A stretch of 29,915 bases of DNA from Promethearchaeota archaeon (GTDB lineage Archaea > Asgardarchaeota > Lokiarchaeia > Sigynarchaeales > SOKP01), in NCBI GenBank assembly GCA_016839905.1, contig JAEOTJ010000182.1, forward strand, positions 1 to 29,915, read 5' to 3'. Every line of letters begins with the position of its first letter. Position 1 is the first letter of the stretch. The notes beneath the pieces are model-generated. The model was not told the origin of the DNA. It worked only from the letters and a program-made list of their open reading frames with translations, and ran no database searches. This document shows positions 15,397 to 23,911 of this stretch, in pieces. The translations under genes and the position numbers were made by a program.

Positions 15397-17139
15397 ATGG
15401 ACTCCAAATATAATAAAATCTCTGGTTCTCTGGCTCAAAAATTTAAAGAAATAGTAGGAGAAGAGTTCTTTTTTATAGATAGAGAAATACGATGGGTTTA
15501 TGCTTTTGGAGGAACCAAGTTTGAAAAAGATTGGATTCCAGATTTAATTTTAATGCCAAAAACCACGGCTCAAGTTACTAAAATTTTAAAATTAGCTAAT
15601 GATAATACTATTCCCGTGACACCTCGAGGGACCGGAACGAGTTTATCTGGAGGTCCGATGACTCCCTATAATGGTATAGTTTTAGATTTAAGTCAAATGA
15701 ATCAAATATTATCAATAGATATTGATAATAATATCGTAAAAGTTGAACCTGGGGTCATATGCGATGATTTAAATGAATTATTAAAACCTAAAGGCTATTT
15801 TTTTCCACCAGATCCTAGTTCAAGCTCAGTTGCTACACTAGGAGGGATGGTTGCTACGAATGCTGGGGGCATTCAAGCTTTTAAATATGGCGTGACTAAA
15901 AATTATGTTCTTAATTTAGAGGTGGTCTTAGCAAATGGAAAGATCATAAATTTAGGTACAGATACCTTAAAATCTGTATCATCTTACAATTTAAAGGATT
16001 TATTTATAGGTTCTGAAGGCACCTTAGGAGTTATTACTAAAATTGACCTAAAAATAAGACCCTTACCGAAAGCTAGAAAATTAGGTTTATTTATATTTGA
16101 AAACGTGGAGAATTTACAGGATGCTGTTTTAGAAATAAGAAGAAATGGAATCATTCCAAATATATTAGAGTTCATGGATAAATTAATCTTAAAAGCAGTT
16201 GTAGACTATTTAGGAGGCGAATTTTATGATTTTCCTAATGGTTATGTTTTATTAGCTGAAATTGATGGAAAAAATAAAAGAGAAGTGGATAAAAGTTTCT
16301 CACGATTATTTAAAACTATAATAGAAAAAGGTCCAATATATCATAAAATTGCTGAAAACGATGATGAAAGAGAGAGGTTAATTCTTGCCAGAAAAGAAAA
16401 CTTACCTGCTTTATCAAGAATAAGCCCTACTACATGTGTTGAAGATTGTACTATTCGAATTTCTCACTTTTCAGATGTAATTAAAAAAATTGAAAAAATC
16501 CCTGAAAAAATTAAAGCCAAAAACTTATTAGTAGGTACTGTTTGCCACATGGAAGGAAATCTACATCCTACATTCTTATTTAATGAAAATAATGAACAAG
16601 ATGTAAAAGATTTTAAAAAAGCAATTGAATATTTGTATGAAGAAATCATAATTCCTGTTGGAGGAACATTAACAGGCGAGCATGGAATAGGAAAAGTAAA
16701 GATAAAGTTTCTTGAACTTGAGCATGGCCCTGATGTCGTTGATTTAATGGTGCAAATCAAAGAACTTTTTGATCCAAAAAGAATTATGAATCCAGGGATT
16801 GGAAAAGGTGATAAGCGCTCTTTAAATATAAAAATCAATCATAGAAATTTGAAAAACCTGCCTGATAAGATTTTAACTCTAAAATGCATGAGATGTGGCT
16901 TTTGCATAACAACATGTCCATCAAGAATTTACCATTTGTTAGAGGCTTATAGTCCAAGAGGGCGTCTAAGCATTTTAAATGGTTTGGTTCATGGAGAATT
17001 GGAAATAAATGATTTAATATTAGACATCCTAAATACTTGTACCTTATGTGCTCTTTGTTATTCCAAATGCCCTGCTGGTGTTAAAACTCATGAAATTTTT
17101 GAAAAAGCCCGTGAAATCATTCATAAGAATTTTCTCTAA
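15397..17139 (+). CDS. GlcD-like FAD-linked dehydrogenase with two C-terminal [4Fe-4S] motifs
   Basis: About 580 residues. An N-terminal FAD_binding_4 domain carries TPRGTGTSLSGGP near 75-88 and the later PDPSSSSVATLGGM and GSEGTLGVIT motifs. The central FAD-oxidase C domain has HMEGNLHPT and GEHGIGKVK, as in D-lactate/glycolate dehydrogenases. At the C-terminus are C497xxC500xxC503xxxCP and C548xxC551xxC554xxxCP, binding two [4Fe-4S] clusters. This corresponds to GlcD fused to the ferredoxin half of GlcF, without the CCG heterodisulfide-reductase-like domains. It likely oxidises a 2-hydroxy acid, passing electrons to Fe-S carriers. The exact substrate is unknown. I start at the ATG 15397. 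A TTG directly before it is in frame but adds only one residue. It stands alone on the plus strand. Confidence 0.9.
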   Translation: MDSKYNKISGSLAQKFKEIVGEEFFFIDREIRWVYAFGGTKFEKDWIPDLILMPKTTAQVTKILKLANDNTIPVTPRGTGTSLSGGPMTPYNGIVLDLSQMNQILSIDIDNNIVKVEPGVICDDLNELLKPKGYFFPPDPSSSSVATLGGMVATNAGGIQAFKYGVTKNYVLNLEVVLANGKIINLGTDTLKSVSSYNLKDLFIGSEGTLGVITKIDLKIRPLPKARKLGLFIFENVENLQDAVLEIRRNGIIPNILEFMDKLILKAVVDYLGGEFYDFPNGYVLLAEIDGKNKREVDKSFSRLFKTIIEKGPIYHKIAENDDERERLILARKENLPALSRISPTTCVEDCTIRISHFSDVIKKIEKIPEKIKAKNLLVGTVCHMEGNLHPTFLFNENNEQDVKDFKKAIEYLYEEIIIPVGGTLTGEHGIGKVKIKFLELEHGPDVVDLMVQIKELFDPKRIMNPGIGKGDKRSLNIKINHRNLKNLPDKILTLKCMRCGFCITTCPSRIYHLLEAYSPRGRLSILNGLVHGELEINDLILDILNTCTLCALCYSKCPAGVKTHEIFEKAREIIHKNFL

Positions 17140-17149
17140 TAATAAAATC

Positions 17150-17362
17150 TCATTCTTTTGAATATTTTTCGATAATATAATTCTGTAAAGACCACGCATA
17201 CTTTTCTAAATTCAATAATAAAACTTTTTGTTGGATTTGCCTTAAATAGGAAACATCTAAATGTTTAAATAATAATGTTAATTGATCAATTAATTTAAAA
17301 ATCTCTACGATTGTACTCCAATCTTCTGCCCATTCATTATCTTGTATATTTATTACTTTCAT
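17150..17362 (-). CDS. Small hypothetical protein
   Basis: 70 residues starting at ATG, convergent with the FAD dehydrogenase (stops 10 bases apart) and divergent from the TFB gene. The sequence is largely helical (STIVEIFKLIDQLTLLFKHL, then LRQIQQKVLLLNLEKYAWSL) with an N-terminal MKVINIQDNEW and a Trp pair. No motif or family recognised. Its amino-acid composition looks like real protein rather than an A/T artefact. Confidence 0.55.
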   Translation of the reverse strand: MKVINIQDNEWAEDWSTIVEIFKLIDQLTLLFKHLDVSYLRQIQQKVLLLNLEKYAWSLQNYIIEKYSKE

Positions 17363-17593
17363 GAATTAATCTTTCCCCCTCACATTCTTAAATTTATAGG
17401 GACTATCAATTTTTAAAAATTTTCCCATTCTTTTCCCGCTACATATTTGTTCCTATAAAAAAAATCAAAAAAAAATCCATCATCTTTTTAAATAACCTCT
17501 GTATAACATATTATATTAAATAAATTGCGGGAAAATTTTAATCACACAATTTATAAAATTTTTAAAAAAAAGGTTAGTAAAAAGCAAGGAACA

Positions 17594-18514
17594 ATGGCAA
17601 ATAACTATAAAGATAGGCTCAGAGAGACCTCGGCTAAAATGAATTTAGAGACTGAAAAATGTTGTCCAAAGCCGATTATTGAGTCCAGAGAAGGGGACCA
17701 AATTTGTACCAATTGTGGTATGATTATAGGTCGCAACCTTGTAGGAAATGAAAGACGTGCCTATACAATTGAAGAAGTTAATAAAAGAAGAAGAACAGAA
17801 CCACGATGGAGAGAATTTGGGCCAAGAACGATGTTACCAAATAGTAAAATTGATTCTAAGGGACGATTAATTGGAGCAAAAGGAAAGACCTTATTTTCAC
17901 GATTATCTAAAATTCAAAATTCATTAATTTCAAGCATTGAACGAAATTTCTGGGAAGCGAAGCCCAAGCTGAAGATGTTAACATCAAAAATGAATATCCC
18001 GGATTACATAAAAGAGACCGCGTGGAAGGTATATACTGTTGTGGCAAAGAAGAAGCTCACAATGGGCAGATCGATTGATGGTTTTATTGCAGCCTCATTA
18101 TATTCAGCAATTAGGGTACATGAATTTCCTCGCTTATTAGAGGAAGTATGTGAAGCTTCAATGACACCCCGAAGAACAGTTCATAGATCGCTTGGAATGA
18201 TTGTTAAGGAAGTCCTTCCAGAATTAAATCTTAAATACAAACCAATTACCGCAGAACAATTGGTATTTCGGTTTGGAAATGATTTAGGATTACCCATGGA
18301 AACCCAAAAGAAAGCAATTAATATGCTCATACAAGCCTCAAAAAACGGTTTATTAAGAACTGGTAAGGATCCAAAAGGCCTTGCTGCTTCCGTGATCTAT
18401 ATGGCTGCCAAGGCAAGTAATTGTCGCAAGACACAAGCTGAGGTATCTGAAATCGCAAAAGTAACTGAAGTAACCCTCAGAAGTCGTTCTAAACAAATTA
18501 AGAATAAGTTATAA
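17594..18514 (+). CDS. tfb: Transcription initiation factor TFB (TFIIB)
   Basis: TFB binds the TBP-TATA complex and recruits archaeal RNA polymerase. From ATG 17594 the product is 306 residues, the normal length. The N-terminal zinc ribbon has CTNCG (C38, C41), but its first knuckle reads C23-C24-P-K-P in place of CPxC. After the B-reader/linker region (RRAYTIEEVNKRRRTEPRW, then a Gly-rich KIDSKGRLIGAKGKTLFSR) come two cyclin-like repeats (~110-200 and ~205-305) with KKLTMGRSIDGFIAASLYSA and GKDPKGLAASVIYMAAK. A TTG at 17525 would extend the protein by 23 basic residues. I prefer the ATG because it has an AAGGA site upstream and fits the family. TATA-like runs lie at about 17484-17493 and 17507-17520. 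Asgard genomes commonly carry several TFBs; this may be a specialised one. Confidence 0.93.
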   Translation: MANNYKDRLRETSAKMNLETEKCCPKPIIESREGDQICTNCGMIIGRNLVGNERRAYTIEEVNKRRRTEPRWREFGPRTMLPNSKIDSKGRLIGAKGKTLFSRLSKIQNSLISSIERNFWEAKPKLKMLTSKMNIPDYIKETAWKVYTVVAKKKLTMGRSIDGFIAASLYSAIRVHEFPRLLEEVCEASMTPRRTVHRSLGMIVKEVLPELNLKYKPITAEQLVFRFGNDLGLPMETQKKAINMLIQASKNGLLRTGKDPKGLAASVIYMAAKASNCRKTQAEVSEIAKVTEVTLRSRSKQIKNKL

Positions 18515-18520
18515 GAAATA

Positions 18521-18545
18521 ATTTTTCTATTTTTTTTTATTTTTA
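18521..18545 (+). terminator. T-rich terminator after tfb
   Basis: Just after the TFB stop is a run of T tracts (ttttt ctatttttttttattttt). Archaeal RNA polymerase terminates on such T-rich non-template stretches without a hairpin. Confidence 0.5.
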
Positions 18546-18603
18546 TACGATCTTTGTTAAATTAAAACAAGATTAAATAAGATTAAACCTATTTTTTTTA
18601 TGC

Positions 18604-19344
18604 ATGTCTTATATTGAGAAAAAATACCTTAATAAAATTAATGAAATTTTTGAAGATTTGATAAATTCCGAAAAACACCTACTCGAATTACTTAAAGACA
18701 AATCTCTTAAACATGGAAATGACATAGCTAAATCTTGTGCTGAATTTAATAATAAAATTAATCTCATTCTTAAAACTTATTATCCTGAAATTAAAAACTT
18801 GGATGACAAGTTAGAAATTAAGGCAACATTGAAATTTTATTATGATTTAATAGATAAACTGACTGATTTTATCAGGAAAATAGAAGATTTTCAAAAAATT
18901 GATGAAAAATATTATAATAAACTAATAGAATTTGTACAGGATAAAGACTCTTTAATTTTTGGCAAGTATCATGATGTATGTTCTCAGGAATTAACCGCTT
19001 TTTATGATTTAAAATCAAGAGAAAATTTAGAAAGAATTATTGCTGAAAAATTTGAGAAAAGAAGCAGGCAATTCTTCACGATTGGCCCTTTAGAAGAAGA
19101 GATCAAGAAAATGGCAATGACCGCAGGGGCAGACCAAGTATCTATTAAGACCATAGAGGGAATAAATGAAGAAGATTCATTTGAGTCTGCTCAATCAGTT
19201 ATCAACTTTTCTTTAGAATTAGATAATGAGAAGAGATTAATGGAAGTAGGAGAAGAAATAAAAAAATATTTAGAATCAAAAAAATATAAGGTAAAATTAT
19301 TGAGAAATTCAGTTATTACTGATGCAAAACTTTTTCCGGATTGA
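18604..19344 (+). CDS. Unknown helical protein
   Basis: 246 residues from ATG. The first ~150 are predicted helical and charged (NKINEIFEDLINSEKHLLEL, LDDKLEIKATLKFYYDLID), consistent with a helical bundle or coiled coil. The last ~90 look mixed alpha/beta (FFTIGPLEEEIKKMAM, ADQVSIKTI, KKYKVKLLRNSVITDAKLF). There is no membrane span, cysteine motif or recognisable active site. It follows TFB in the same direction but is separated by a T-rich terminator, so it is likely transcribed separately. No family recognised. Confidence 0.75.
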   Translation: MSYIEKKYLNKINEIFEDLINSEKHLLELLKDKSLKHGNDIAKSCAEFNNKINLILKTYYPEIKNLDDKLEIKATLKFYYDLIDKLTDFIRKIEDFQKIDEKYYNKLIEFVQDKDSLIFGKYHDVCSQELTAFYDLKSRENLERIIAEKFEKRSRQFFTIGPLEEEIKKMAMTAGADQVSIKTIEGINEEDSFESAQSVINFSLELDNEKRLMEVGEEIKKYLESKKYKVKLLRNSVITDAKLFPD

Positions 19345-19355
19345 TAATTTATTTT

Positions 19356-19964
19356 TCATGAAATTTCCTTATTTTTTAATCTCTGATCAGGAGGTAAATT
19401 TCTCACTTCCCATTTTACTGCTAATACATGATATAAAAGAAAGATTAAACCCAATGAAATTATGATCATGGTGAATAAAGGTATGATACTTACACTAGAA
19501 CTAAAGATAGTTGAATGTAAAGCCATTGGAAAAAAAATTAAGATAACTGCAAGGAAAAATAATGTTAATCGCGACAAAAATTCTCGCTTCCAAATACTCT
19601 TCTTCAAATATTTTAATGCCCTTTTTGAAAGTTGATTATTTATAAATGTGTTAGCTCCGCTAATCTTTAATTTTAAATGCTTAATTTCATTATTCTTAAT
19701 CATATTTTGAAAACTTCTTAATAAATATAATAGAGAGAATTGACATTGGTTTATAATGATGTTTTGACAATTTTTAAGCGAAATAGATTTAAATTTGCAG
19801 CCATATAAGATTACATATAATTCTATTTTACTTAAAATCAATTTAACATCAATCTCTTGTACTTTTTCAATTACTATTGGGTTAGATTTTATCCCTTCTC
19901 CCTTCCATCCCTTATCTTTTGCAATTTCCATAATGTTATCATTATTCAATTTTATAAATATCAA
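19356..19964 (-). CDS. Membrane protein with a beta-helix-like N-terminus and two membrane spans
   Basis: 202 residues. Residues ~20-95 read GWKGEGIKSNPIVIE followed by short beta-rich turns with regularly spaced hydrophobics (FKSISLKNCQNIIINQCQF), which resembles a partial right-handed beta helix of the NosD/pectate-lyase-like type. Two hydrophobic spans follow at ~132-149 and ~158-182, then a short basic tail (RNLPPDQRLKNKE). The frame opens with TTG at 19964 behind an AAGGG-like site. An ATG 11 codons later (19931) is possible and would keep the beta-helix part. The N-terminal part lacks a signal peptide, so it probably faces the cytoplasm. No function can be assigned. It is convergent with the preceding gene. 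Confidence 0.68.
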   Translation of the reverse strand: MIFIKLNNDNIMEIAKDKGWKGEGIKSNPIVIEKVQEIDVKLILSKIELYVILYGCKFKSISLKNCQNIIINQCQFSLLYLLRSFQNMIKNNEIKHLKLKISGANTFINNQLSKRALKYLKKSIWKREFLSRLTLFFLAVILIFFPMALHSTIFSSSVSIIPLFTMIIISLGLIFLLYHVLAVKWEVRNLPPDQRLKNKEIS

Positions 19965-20020
19965 TCTATTGTCCCTTATCTTTTTATTTTCTTTAAATTT
20001 TAAGATAGCTCACCAAATTT

Positions 20021-20584
20021 TTATTTTTCCTCGTTTTCTTTTTTATTTAAGATGATTTTTTGTGAAAGAGAATGGTCTCTCTTAAAGGTTCCTTTCACAG
20101 GGCATATATCTTCCACGGTTTCAAGAATTCTCTCAATCTTTTTCAAATTCTCCTCTGAGTCAATATACCACGTGTAATTAATATCATAAAAACCAGGGAA
20201 TGGTGCTTTTTTTGGCTCTAAAGCGCTTCGTCTATCGAGAGTTGCCTCGACTTTTAATTTAACAGAATTTACCTTTAAATTTCTAAATGTAAAATAAAGC
20301 ATTGCTGTTATTTCCAGGCAATTTGCTAGGCTTGCGAGTAAGGATTGCATCGGGCTAGGACCTTTATTTGTTCCTCCTAATTCTTTAGGTCCATCATTAT
20401 GTATCTCTAAATCGCCAATTCTTGCTTTTACATGCATGTTATTAATTTGCTCTGAAATTGCGACCAGCTTAGAGACAAATAATTCATCTCCTTCCTTAGT
20501 AAATTTGTATTTCTGCATTTTTTGAAATCGGTTCCTGTAAGCATTAAGGGTCTCTTTATTGATCAACTTTTTATTACTACTCAT
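20021..20584 (-). CDS. OsmC/Ohr-family peroxidase-like protein
   Basis: OsmC-family proteins reduce organic or hydrogen peroxides with two cysteines. This 187-residue protein has the family signature SPMQSLLASLANCLEI with the first active Cys at 89, and the second in EDICPVKGTF at 161. The N-terminal ~40 residues form an extra helical segment. The conserved GPKELGGTNKGPSP region precedes the helix with Cys89. Both cysteines are present, so peroxidase activity is plausible. Some archaeal members are thought to serve other roles such as sulfur transfer. The start is ATG 20584, divergent from proS. It is a cytoplasmic protein. It lies 56 bases downstream of the TTG of the two-span membrane gene on the same strand, so they could share a transcript. 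Confidence 0.9.
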   Translation of the reverse strand: MSSNKKLINKETLNAYRNRFQKMQKYKFTKEGDELFVSKLVAISEQINNMHVKARIGDLEIHNDGPKELGGTNKGPSPMQSLLASLANCLEITAMLYFTFRNLKVNSVKLKVEATLDRRSALEPKKAPFPGFYDINYTWYIDSEENLKKIERILETVEDICPVKGTFKRDHSLSQKIILNKKENEEK

Positions 20585-20602
20585 AAATAATTAAGATTAC
20601 TC

Positions 20603-20613
20603 ATTAAATATTT
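20603..20613 (+). promoter_or_regulatory. TATA-like box for proS
   Basis: The sequence attaaatattt lies about 33-43 bases before the proS ATG, a suitable distance for a short-leader archaeal transcript. It sits in the divergent spacer with the OsmC gene. Confidence 0.4.
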
Positions 20614-20645
20614 AATTTTTGAAGTATTATCAATGATGATTTAAC

Positions 20646-22121
20646 ATGGCAAAAAAGAAGAAAGATGCCCCTTTAACGGGAATAACGGTCTCAAAAGAAG
20701 AAAACTTTTCCGGCTGGTATACCGAACTCATTAATAAAGCTGAATTGGCAGATATAAGATATAATATCAAGGGATTTGTATGTTATAGACCTTGGGCCAC
20801 AATAACGATTAAAAAAATGTACCAAAAGTATGAAGATTTATTGGAAAAGAATGGACATTTACCATTAACTATGCCTTCCTTAATTCCAGAGAGTAATTTT
20901 CATTTAGAAGCGGATCATGTGGAGGGTTTTACACCAGAGGTTTTTTGGGTAACAGAAGCAGGTAGCTCTGGACCATTTAACGAGAGACTTGCTCTACGAC
21001 CTACGAGTGAGACGGCTCTATATCAGATGTATCATTATTGGATTCGAAGTATAAAAGACCTGCCATTTAAACGGTATCAATCTTGTCAAGTATGGCGTTA
21101 TGAAACTAAGATGACGAGACCCTTCTTTAGAGCCCGGGAGTTTCATTGGATAGAGGCCCATAATGTATTTGCTACAGAGGAGGAAGCTAAACAACAAGTG
21201 TTACAAGATATGAAAATGACATATAAAATGCTTCAAGATGAATTTTGTATTCCTATTATCTTTTTTCAGCGCCCAGAATGGGATAAGTTCCCCGGAGCTG
21301 TCCACACGTATGCTGCGGATGCTCTAATGGGGTCGGGAAAAGTATTACAATTACCTTCAACACATCTTTTAGGTCAGAATTTTTCGAAACCATTTGATGT
21401 GAAGTTCGTGGATACTGATGGAAAAGAGAAATTTGGATATATTACTTGCTATGGTCCCGCAATTAGCAGGATTTATGGAGCAATGATTTCTTATCTTGGT
21501 GATGATACAGGTTTAATATTACCATTTGATTTAGCACCTGTCCAAATTATAATCGTGCCCATTTTATTCAAAAACAAGGAGCAAATCGTATTAGACAAAA
21601 TCCAAGAGATAAACGAGAAGCTTAAAGATAAATATATAGTGAAATTAGATGAAACTGAAGGATCTGCGGGTAGTAAATATTATTATTGGGAATTAAGGGG
21701 TGTACCAATCAGAATTGAAGTTGGACCTAGAGATGTTGAGAATGAGCAGGTTGTGGTAGTAAAAAGACACGATGGAGAAAAATCCATTATCAAGGAAGAA
21801 AAGCTTGAAGAATTCATTGCGAACGTCGCAAAAAATTACACTAAGGAAATTATTGAGAAAAAAATGCTTGATTTCGAATCTCAGATTGAAGAATGTTATG
21901 AGATAGACTCTGCAAAAGAAGCTATTGCAAATAGTAAAATCGTCGCATGTGGATTTTGTTCCATAGATATGAAAGCTTATAAATGTGCGGAAGTAATAGA
22001 GAAAGAGATTGGAGGATTTGTACGGGGAAAACGGGTGGATAAAGATAAACATGAATTTGCAAGTTGTATAGTGTGTGGAGAATCCGCAGGATGTACAATT
22101 TATATTGCTAAGAGCTATTAA
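20646..22121 (+). CDS. proS: Prolyl-tRNA synthetase, archaeal/eukaryotic type
   Basis: ProRS charges tRNA-Pro with proline. The 491-residue product is full length for the archaeal/eukaryotic form. The class II core has the proline-site motif LRPTSETALY at ~118-127 and motif 2 from RYQSCQVWRYETK to RPFFRAREFHWIEAH (~143-172). Motif 3 is GPAISRIYGAMI ... GLILPFDLAP. An anticodon-binding domain follows (QIIIVPILFK onward). The C-terminal zinc domain has C435, C438, C474 and C477, and the protein ends in the typical Tyr (AKSY). No bacterial-type editing insertion is present. The start is ATG, with a basic N-terminal tail (MAKKKKDAP). Essential housekeeping gene. Confidence 0.97.
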   Translation: MAKKKKDAPLTGITVSKEENFSGWYTELINKAELADIRYNIKGFVCYRPWATITIKKMYQKYEDLLEKNGHLPLTMPSLIPESNFHLEADHVEGFTPEVFWVTEAGSSGPFNERLALRPTSETALYQMYHYWIRSIKDLPFKRYQSCQVWRYETKMTRPFFRAREFHWIEAHNVFATEEEAKQQVLQDMKMTYKMLQDEFCIPIIFFQRPEWDKFPGAVHTYAADALMGSGKVLQLPSTHLLGQNFSKPFDVKFVDTDGKEKFGYITCYGPAISRIYGAMISYLGDDTGLILPFDLAPVQIIIVPILFKNKEQIVLDKIQEINEKLKDKYIVKLDETEGSAGSKYYYWELRGVPIRIEVGPRDVENEQVVVVKRHDGEKSIIKEEKLEEFIANVAKNYTKEIIEKKMLDFESQIEECYEIDSAKEAIANSKIVACGFCSIDMKAYKCAEVIEKEIGGFVRGKRVDKDKHEFASCIVCGESAGCTIYIAKSY

Positions 22122-22218
22122 TTTCTTTATTTTCGAAAATATTAATTAAAGGCACTAATTATAAATTATAAAAACAAACATTTTATATTTTATTTCCAAT
22201 TTTTTCAAGTGACTTATC

Positions 22219-22404
22219 ATGTCAGATAAAGAAAAAGTCTTAGATGTATTTAAAAATTCTGATAAGCCCTTGCGACCAGGTGATATTGCAAAAGAAATGG
22301 GTATTGAATCAAAGGAAGTTTCTAAAATAATAAAAGAGTTAAGAGAAGAAGGAAAAGTACATTCTCCAAAACGTTGCTTTTACGCCTTAAAATATAAAAA
22401 ATAA
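22219..22404 (+). CDS. Minimal winged-helix DNA-binding protein
   Basis: 61 residues that are almost entirely one winged helix-turn-helix: KVLDVFKNSDKPLRPGDIA, recognition helix SKEVSKIIKELREEGKV, and a short wing (SPKRCFYALKY). Such one-domain proteins are common in archaea and bind DNA as small regulators or chromatin-associated factors. The target is unknown. The ATG start has a TATA-like A/T region upstream and its own transcript is likely, since ~100 bases separate it from proS. It converges with the TrmB-like gene, with 4 bases between the stops. Confidence 0.85.
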   Translation: MSDKEKVLDVFKNSDKPLRPGDIAKEMGIESKEVSKIIKELREEGKVHSPKRCFYALKYKK

Positions 22405-22408
22405 AAAA

Positions 22409-23893
22409 TTAAAATCTTGATAAACCTAGGGTTTCTAACTTTTTACTCTGAATCCAAATATCCTCAAGAACAGCAACAAGTAATTTTATGTGTTCATCAA
22501 GCACGGAACCCATTCCTGCGATTTCCATCCCTCCACCAGGAGTTTTAGATAAAACACAGACTACCACTTCTTCAAAATCTTTATTTAATGCCCATAAATT
22601 TTCCCTTGGATAAAAGCGGATGCTAAAATTATGACGTTGTTCAATCTGATTAAGTTTTTCTTGATCTGAAGGATTAGTAGGATCAAAGCTCGTGGATATT
22701 CTTATATTTACATGTTTCTTTACTCTCGATAATGCCACCATATCAATATTTTCCAATTTAGGCGCGATTATATGAAATCGCATTTTAACTCGGGATAGAG
22801 AGTCATTGATTTGTGCTATCATTGCTTCAAAGCTCCTGATAAACCATACATCTTTATAAGATTGTTGCCCTGCGAGCTTGGCACGCTCCCAAAATTCATT
22901 CATTGTTAATTCCGCCATTTCCATTTGTTTAATAATGTTCATGATGACATCATCTTGAAGTGATTCAAACACTTCTTTTCGGAACATTCCCTTTATTTCT
23001 TCGATGCCATCCATTACATCCTTATGGACTTGAGTAAGTCGACTTTCTAGATCATCTAACGTTCTTGTTAAACCTGCTTCTATGTTAAGATATGTTCCAT
23101 CTAGATCAGCAGTGATATCAACAGATTCTTCTGATATGCTTCCAAGTTGACCCGAAACTTGATCTAACATTGTTTGTGTAGATGTTACAAATCGATCTCG
23201 AAAATAAGAAGTCATATTTTCAAATTGGGCAGATAATACGTTTGCCACGATTTTCTCTGCCATATTTTTTAAGGCTCCTACTCGAAATGTTGTTTCAAAT
23301 TTTTTTGAGATCTCAGTTTTTACATTATCAATAACACTGGACATATTTTGGAATTCTCTCGTAATCTCATCCGGAACTATTTGCTTTAAATTAGTTATGA
23401 ACTTTTTTGCTTGATAAACATTCTTTACTTGTTCTAATTCTTTCTCTATATTTTTAAAATCATTCTTTAGCTGAGCAGGTATTTTATTTTTCATTTCACG
23501 TACATAATTTAAGTATTCCCCAAACTTTTCAAGTTTTGCTGAATGTTCATCAGTTAGTTCAAATTTTCCTTCAAGTTTAATGGGTGCGGCATTTTTGATG
23601 TTCTTTACTACATCCTTGAATTGTCGAAGTTGAGACAATAGCGCTACATACGGAGGCAATGCTGAATACATTGGCGTCTTACCAGGAACTTCACGAATGA
23701 GTCCTTTTTCAACTAATTTTTGTGCAATTTCTAATGTCCTCTCTTCTGGAACATTTGATAGCAATGCAACTTCACCAATCATCATGGTGCCTCTTCCCAT
23801 CATATTAAAATAAACATTCATTTCATCATTGGCCAGCCCAATCATTTCTAATACTTGACGAGTGGCTTTAAATTGATCTCCTGGGTCTTCCAT
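22409..23893 (-). CDS. TrmB-like protein with long coiled coil and PLD-like C-terminal domain
   Basis: 494 residues from ATG 23893, which has AAAGGTGA about 10 bases ahead. A GTG at 23908 is also in frame but sits on that ribosome site. The N-terminal ~75 residues are a TrmB-type winged helix (EMNVYFNMMGRGTMMIGEVA, ERTLEIAQKLVEKGLIREV). A long, mostly helical coiled-coil region (~110-365) follows (KNDFKNIEKELEQVKN, GLTRTLDDLESRLTQVH). The last ~130 residues look like a PLD-like/TrmB sensor fold (FHIIAPKLENID, VNIRISTSFDP, FSIRFYPRENLWALNKD). The unusually long coiled coil suggests a structural or tethering role besides DNA binding. It is the last gene of a four-gene operon, 3-18 bases behind the longin-like gene. 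Function inferred from domains. Confidence 0.82.
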   Translation of the reverse strand: MEDPGDQFKATRQVLEMIGLANDEMNVYFNMMGRGTMMIGEVALLSNVPEERTLEIAQKLVEKGLIREVPGKTPMYSALPPYVALLSQLRQFKDVVKNIKNAAPIKLEGKFELTDEHSAKLEKFGEYLNYVREMKNKIPAQLKNDFKNIEKELEQVKNVYQAKKFITNLKQIVPDEITREFQNMSSVIDNVKTEISKKFETTFRVGALKNMAEKIVANVLSAQFENMTSYFRDRFVTSTQTMLDQVSGQLGSISEESVDITADLDGTYLNIEAGLTRTLDDLESRLTQVHKDVMDGIEEIKGMFRKEVFESLQDDVIMNIIKQMEMAELTMNEFWERAKLAGQQSYKDVWFIRSFEAMIAQINDSLSRVKMRFHIIAPKLENIDMVALSRVKKHVNIRISTSFDPTNPSDQEKLNQIEQRHNFSIRFYPRENLWALNKDFEEVVVCVLSKTPGGGMEIAGMGSVLDEHIKLLVAVLEDIWIQSKKLETLGLSRF

Positions 23894-23911
23894 TTTCTTT
23901 ATATTCACCTT

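Noticed and set aside
16464..16838. 124-codon minus-strand frame
   Set aside because: It is antisense to the conserved FAD-oxidase C domain of the GlcD-like gene. No domain is recognised and there is no start signal.
21693..22052. 119-codon minus-strand frame
   Set aside because: It is antisense to the anticodon-binding and zinc domains of proS, Phe/Ser-rich as expected from the mirror of Lys/Glu codons.
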